Of a DNA stretch of 21,975 nt, positions 21,834 through 21,975 are shown in pieces (positions within the stretch are counted from its first letter, which is position 1; every line of letters begins with the position of its first letter). The notes under the pieces are model-generated. The model ran no database searches and had not been told where the DNA came from. It saw only the letters and a program-made list of their open reading frames with translations. A program made the translations under genes and the position numbers. This DNA comes from Treponema sp. (lineage in GTDB: Bacteria > Spirochaetota > Spirochaetia > Treponematales > Breznakiellaceae): assembly GCA_031271075.1 (NCBI GenBank), contig JAISWN010000197.1:1-21975 (forward strand). Reading direction: 5' to 3'.

Positions 21834-21975
21834 TGCCTAATAATTTTTCTAGTTGAAAAGGGGGCGCTGCCTAGAAACTAAAATCTAGCCGAAATTAGGC
21901 CACTACGGCCTGACCCTCTGACAGAGGGGGTGTAACATCCTGCCCTTTCTCACCGTTGATTTTCAAGAGGCGTTT
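21834..21975. other. Structured non-coding stretch at the window edge
   Basis: No gene is seen. Hairpins are AGGCC-ACTAC-GGCCT (21897-21911) and CCCTCTG-A-CAGAGGG (21914-21928), with CTAGA/TCTAG around 21871-21888. The tight succession of stems suggests a structured RNA or the end of an element that continues beyond the window. It lies upstream of the hemerythrin gene on that gene's strand. No known riboswitch consensus was recognised. Confidence 0.4.

Overview
The window comes from a GC-rich spirochaete, probably of the Treponema/Breznakiella group. The best lineage marker is a P83/100-family protein (19577-21178) with a signal peptide, a conserved N-terminal domain and a long coiled coil. 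Lipoproteins with spirochaete-style lipoboxes, rubrerythrin, a PerR regulator, bacteriohemerythrin and a huge oxygen-sensitive-looking activase/dehydratase fit a strict or nearly strict anaerobe. This placement is inferred from gene content; no 16S or other phylogenetic marker is present.

Layout. (1) 1-654: the 3' part of htpG, followed by a second, synonymously diverged copy of its last 11 codons. (2) 773-2368: a lipoprotein with a von Willebrand A domain. (3) 2418-8589: argD, a hairpin-rich spacer, then a tightly packed run argG-mtnA-mtnP-argH in which two methylthioadenosine-salvage genes sit between arginine genes. (4) 8612-12042: a Mla/Mce-type lipid transport operon (permease, ATPase, MCE protein, TPR lipoprotein) closed by a strong hairpin. 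(5) 12283-13266, minus strand: perR followed by an N-terminal-rubredoxin rubrerythrin, with a hairpin between them and a Fur/PerR-like operator embedded in overlapping promoters upstream. (6) 13575-18176: a 1533-residue protein with two BadF/BadG-type activase domains and a dehydratase-like half. (7) About 18145-19523: an insertion sequence whose end supplies the stop codon of the big gene. (8) 19577-21178: P83/100 protein. (9) 21321-21788, minus strand: bacteriohemerythrin. (10) 21834-21975: a structured non-coding stretch at the window edge.

How the genes fit together. ArgD, ArgG and ArgH are three steps of arginine synthesis; MtnP and MtnA recycle the methylthioadenosine left by polyamine synthesis, which itself draws on arginine-derived precursors, so the mixed operon may be metabolically coherent. 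PerR, rubrerythrin and hemerythrin form an oxygen/peroxide defence group beside a gene whose predicted iron-sulfur product would need such protection. The strongest candidate for something poorly described is the big activase. Its C-terminal half carries six cysteines that fall into two sets of three, as expected for a single-chain double-cubane-type reductase, and it has an extra cysteine-rich tail that ends inside an IS.
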